Below are positions 14,151-14,595 of a DNA stretch of 14,595 bases, in pieces (the first letter of the stretch is position 1; each line of letters opens with the position of its first letter). The notes beneath the pieces are model-generated. The model was not told where the DNA came from, made no database searches, and was given only the letters and a program-made list of their open reading frames with translations. The position numbers and the translations under genes are program-made. Source of the stretch: a bacterium BMS3Bbin02 (GTDB taxonomy: Bacteria; Actinomycetota; Acidimicrobiia; Spongiisociales; UBA5794); contig BDTL01000175.1 in NCBI GenBank assembly GCA_002898115.1, positions 1-14,595 of the forward strand, given 5' to 3'.

Positions 14151-14595
14151 ATGACCGCACCACCCGAGTTCACAGACCCACGCTGGGAAGACGTTCCTCT
14201 GCATTTGCGACCCACGAGGAAGATCCCGATATGGCCGTTCGTTGTCGGCATATTCCTCCTCCTCATCGGTGGCGGCTTTTATGTGGCGTCCCAAACTCCG
14301 GTCGAGTTTTATGCACTTTCGCCGGGTCCCGTTAACGACGTCGGTGACTACATCGAGGTGATCGACGACACTGGCCCGTCCGCCGGACAGCTGTATTTCC
14401 TCACTGTCTCATTGCGTGAGATCAGCCTGCTGGAGTACTGGGGGGCGAAACTTGACCCCCAGGTTGATCTCAGCCCGCGCGAGAACATTCGCCCCACGGG
14501 CGTGAGTCCGGAGAGTCTTCGCCAGCAGAACATTGACCTGATGGAGCAATCCAAACAGGCAGCGATTTTTGTTGCGCTCACCCGGCTTGGTTACG
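14151..14595 (+). CDS. YlbL-like membrane-anchored PDZ/Lon-type protease, N-terminal part
   Basis: An open frame from ATG 14151 runs off the window end and gives 148 residues. It has a short cytosolic N-terminus, one membrane helix (about 28-45), then FYALSPGPVNDVGDYIEV (53-70) and GQLYFLTVSL (79-88). That order is characteristic of the YlbL family, in which a signal-anchor is followed by a PDZ domain and a Lon-like serine/lysine protease domain. Those catalytic parts would lie beyond the window, so activity cannot be checked here. No good ribosome-binding site precedes the ATG; TAGCAT nine bases upstream suggests a very short leader. The gene is divergent from the DUF6159-like gene. Confidence 0.82.
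   Translation, partial: MTAPPEFTDPRWEDVPLHLRPTRKIPIWPFVVGIFLLLIGGGFYVASQTPVEFYALSPGPVNDVGDYIEVIDDTGPSAGQLYFLTVSLREISLLEYWGAKLDPQVDLSPRENIRPTGVSPESLRQQNIDLMEQSKQAAIFVALTRLGY

Overview
The window comes from a high-GC actinobacterium, most likely of the Acidimicrobiia type. This is inferred from style, not from a marker gene. Three unrelated lipoproteins carry Thr/Ala/Pro-rich linkers after the lipobox. The gene set (PaaN of the short type, FadD15-like synthetase, DUF6159-like membrane protein, YlbL-like protein) is actinobacterial. At least two genes look leaderless, with a TAnnnT -10 box six bases before the ATG. No rRNA, tRNA, CRISPR array, insertion sequence or phage gene was seen, and no intergenic gap exceeds about 160 bases.

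Left part (1-2221, + strand): the C-terminal part of a thiolase, then a PaaN-type aldehyde dehydrogenase. Together they look like the end of a phenylacetyl-CoA catabolic operon that continues upstream of the window.

Centre (2238-9654, + strand): a probable promoter and short leader ORF precede a compact operon. Its order is FadD-like acyl-CoA synthetase, LivH, LivM, LivK, LivF, LivG, i.e. a complete branched-chain-amino-acid-type (HAAT) ABC importer. The synthetase/LivH, LivH/LivM and LivF/LivG junctions overlap by 1-4 bases. The only two real gaps flank the binding-protein gene livK, and both hold strong RNA hairpins without U-tracts. The likely logic is import of a carboxylic acid followed by CoA activation. 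Closeness to the paa-like genes suggests an aromatic acid, but the substrate cannot be read from sequence. A hairpin and a + strand SH3-domain lipoprotein (9763-10587) follow.

Right part (10606-14000, - strand): a PaaI-type hotdog thioesterase, a two-gene unit of unknown function (an acidic-heptad lipoprotein translationally coupled to a secreted helical protein), the biotin transporter component BioY, and a polytopic membrane protein of DUF6159 type. A tandem hairpin block that includes a perfect 46-base palindrome separates the secreted protein from the thioesterase. A 150-base divergent region then leads to a + strand YlbL/Lon-like PDZ protease gene, cut off by the window end.

Most of the content belongs to recognisable families. 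The least explained parts are the switch-like alternative hairpins at livM-livK, the 46-base palindrome, and the lipoprotein/secreted-helix pair.
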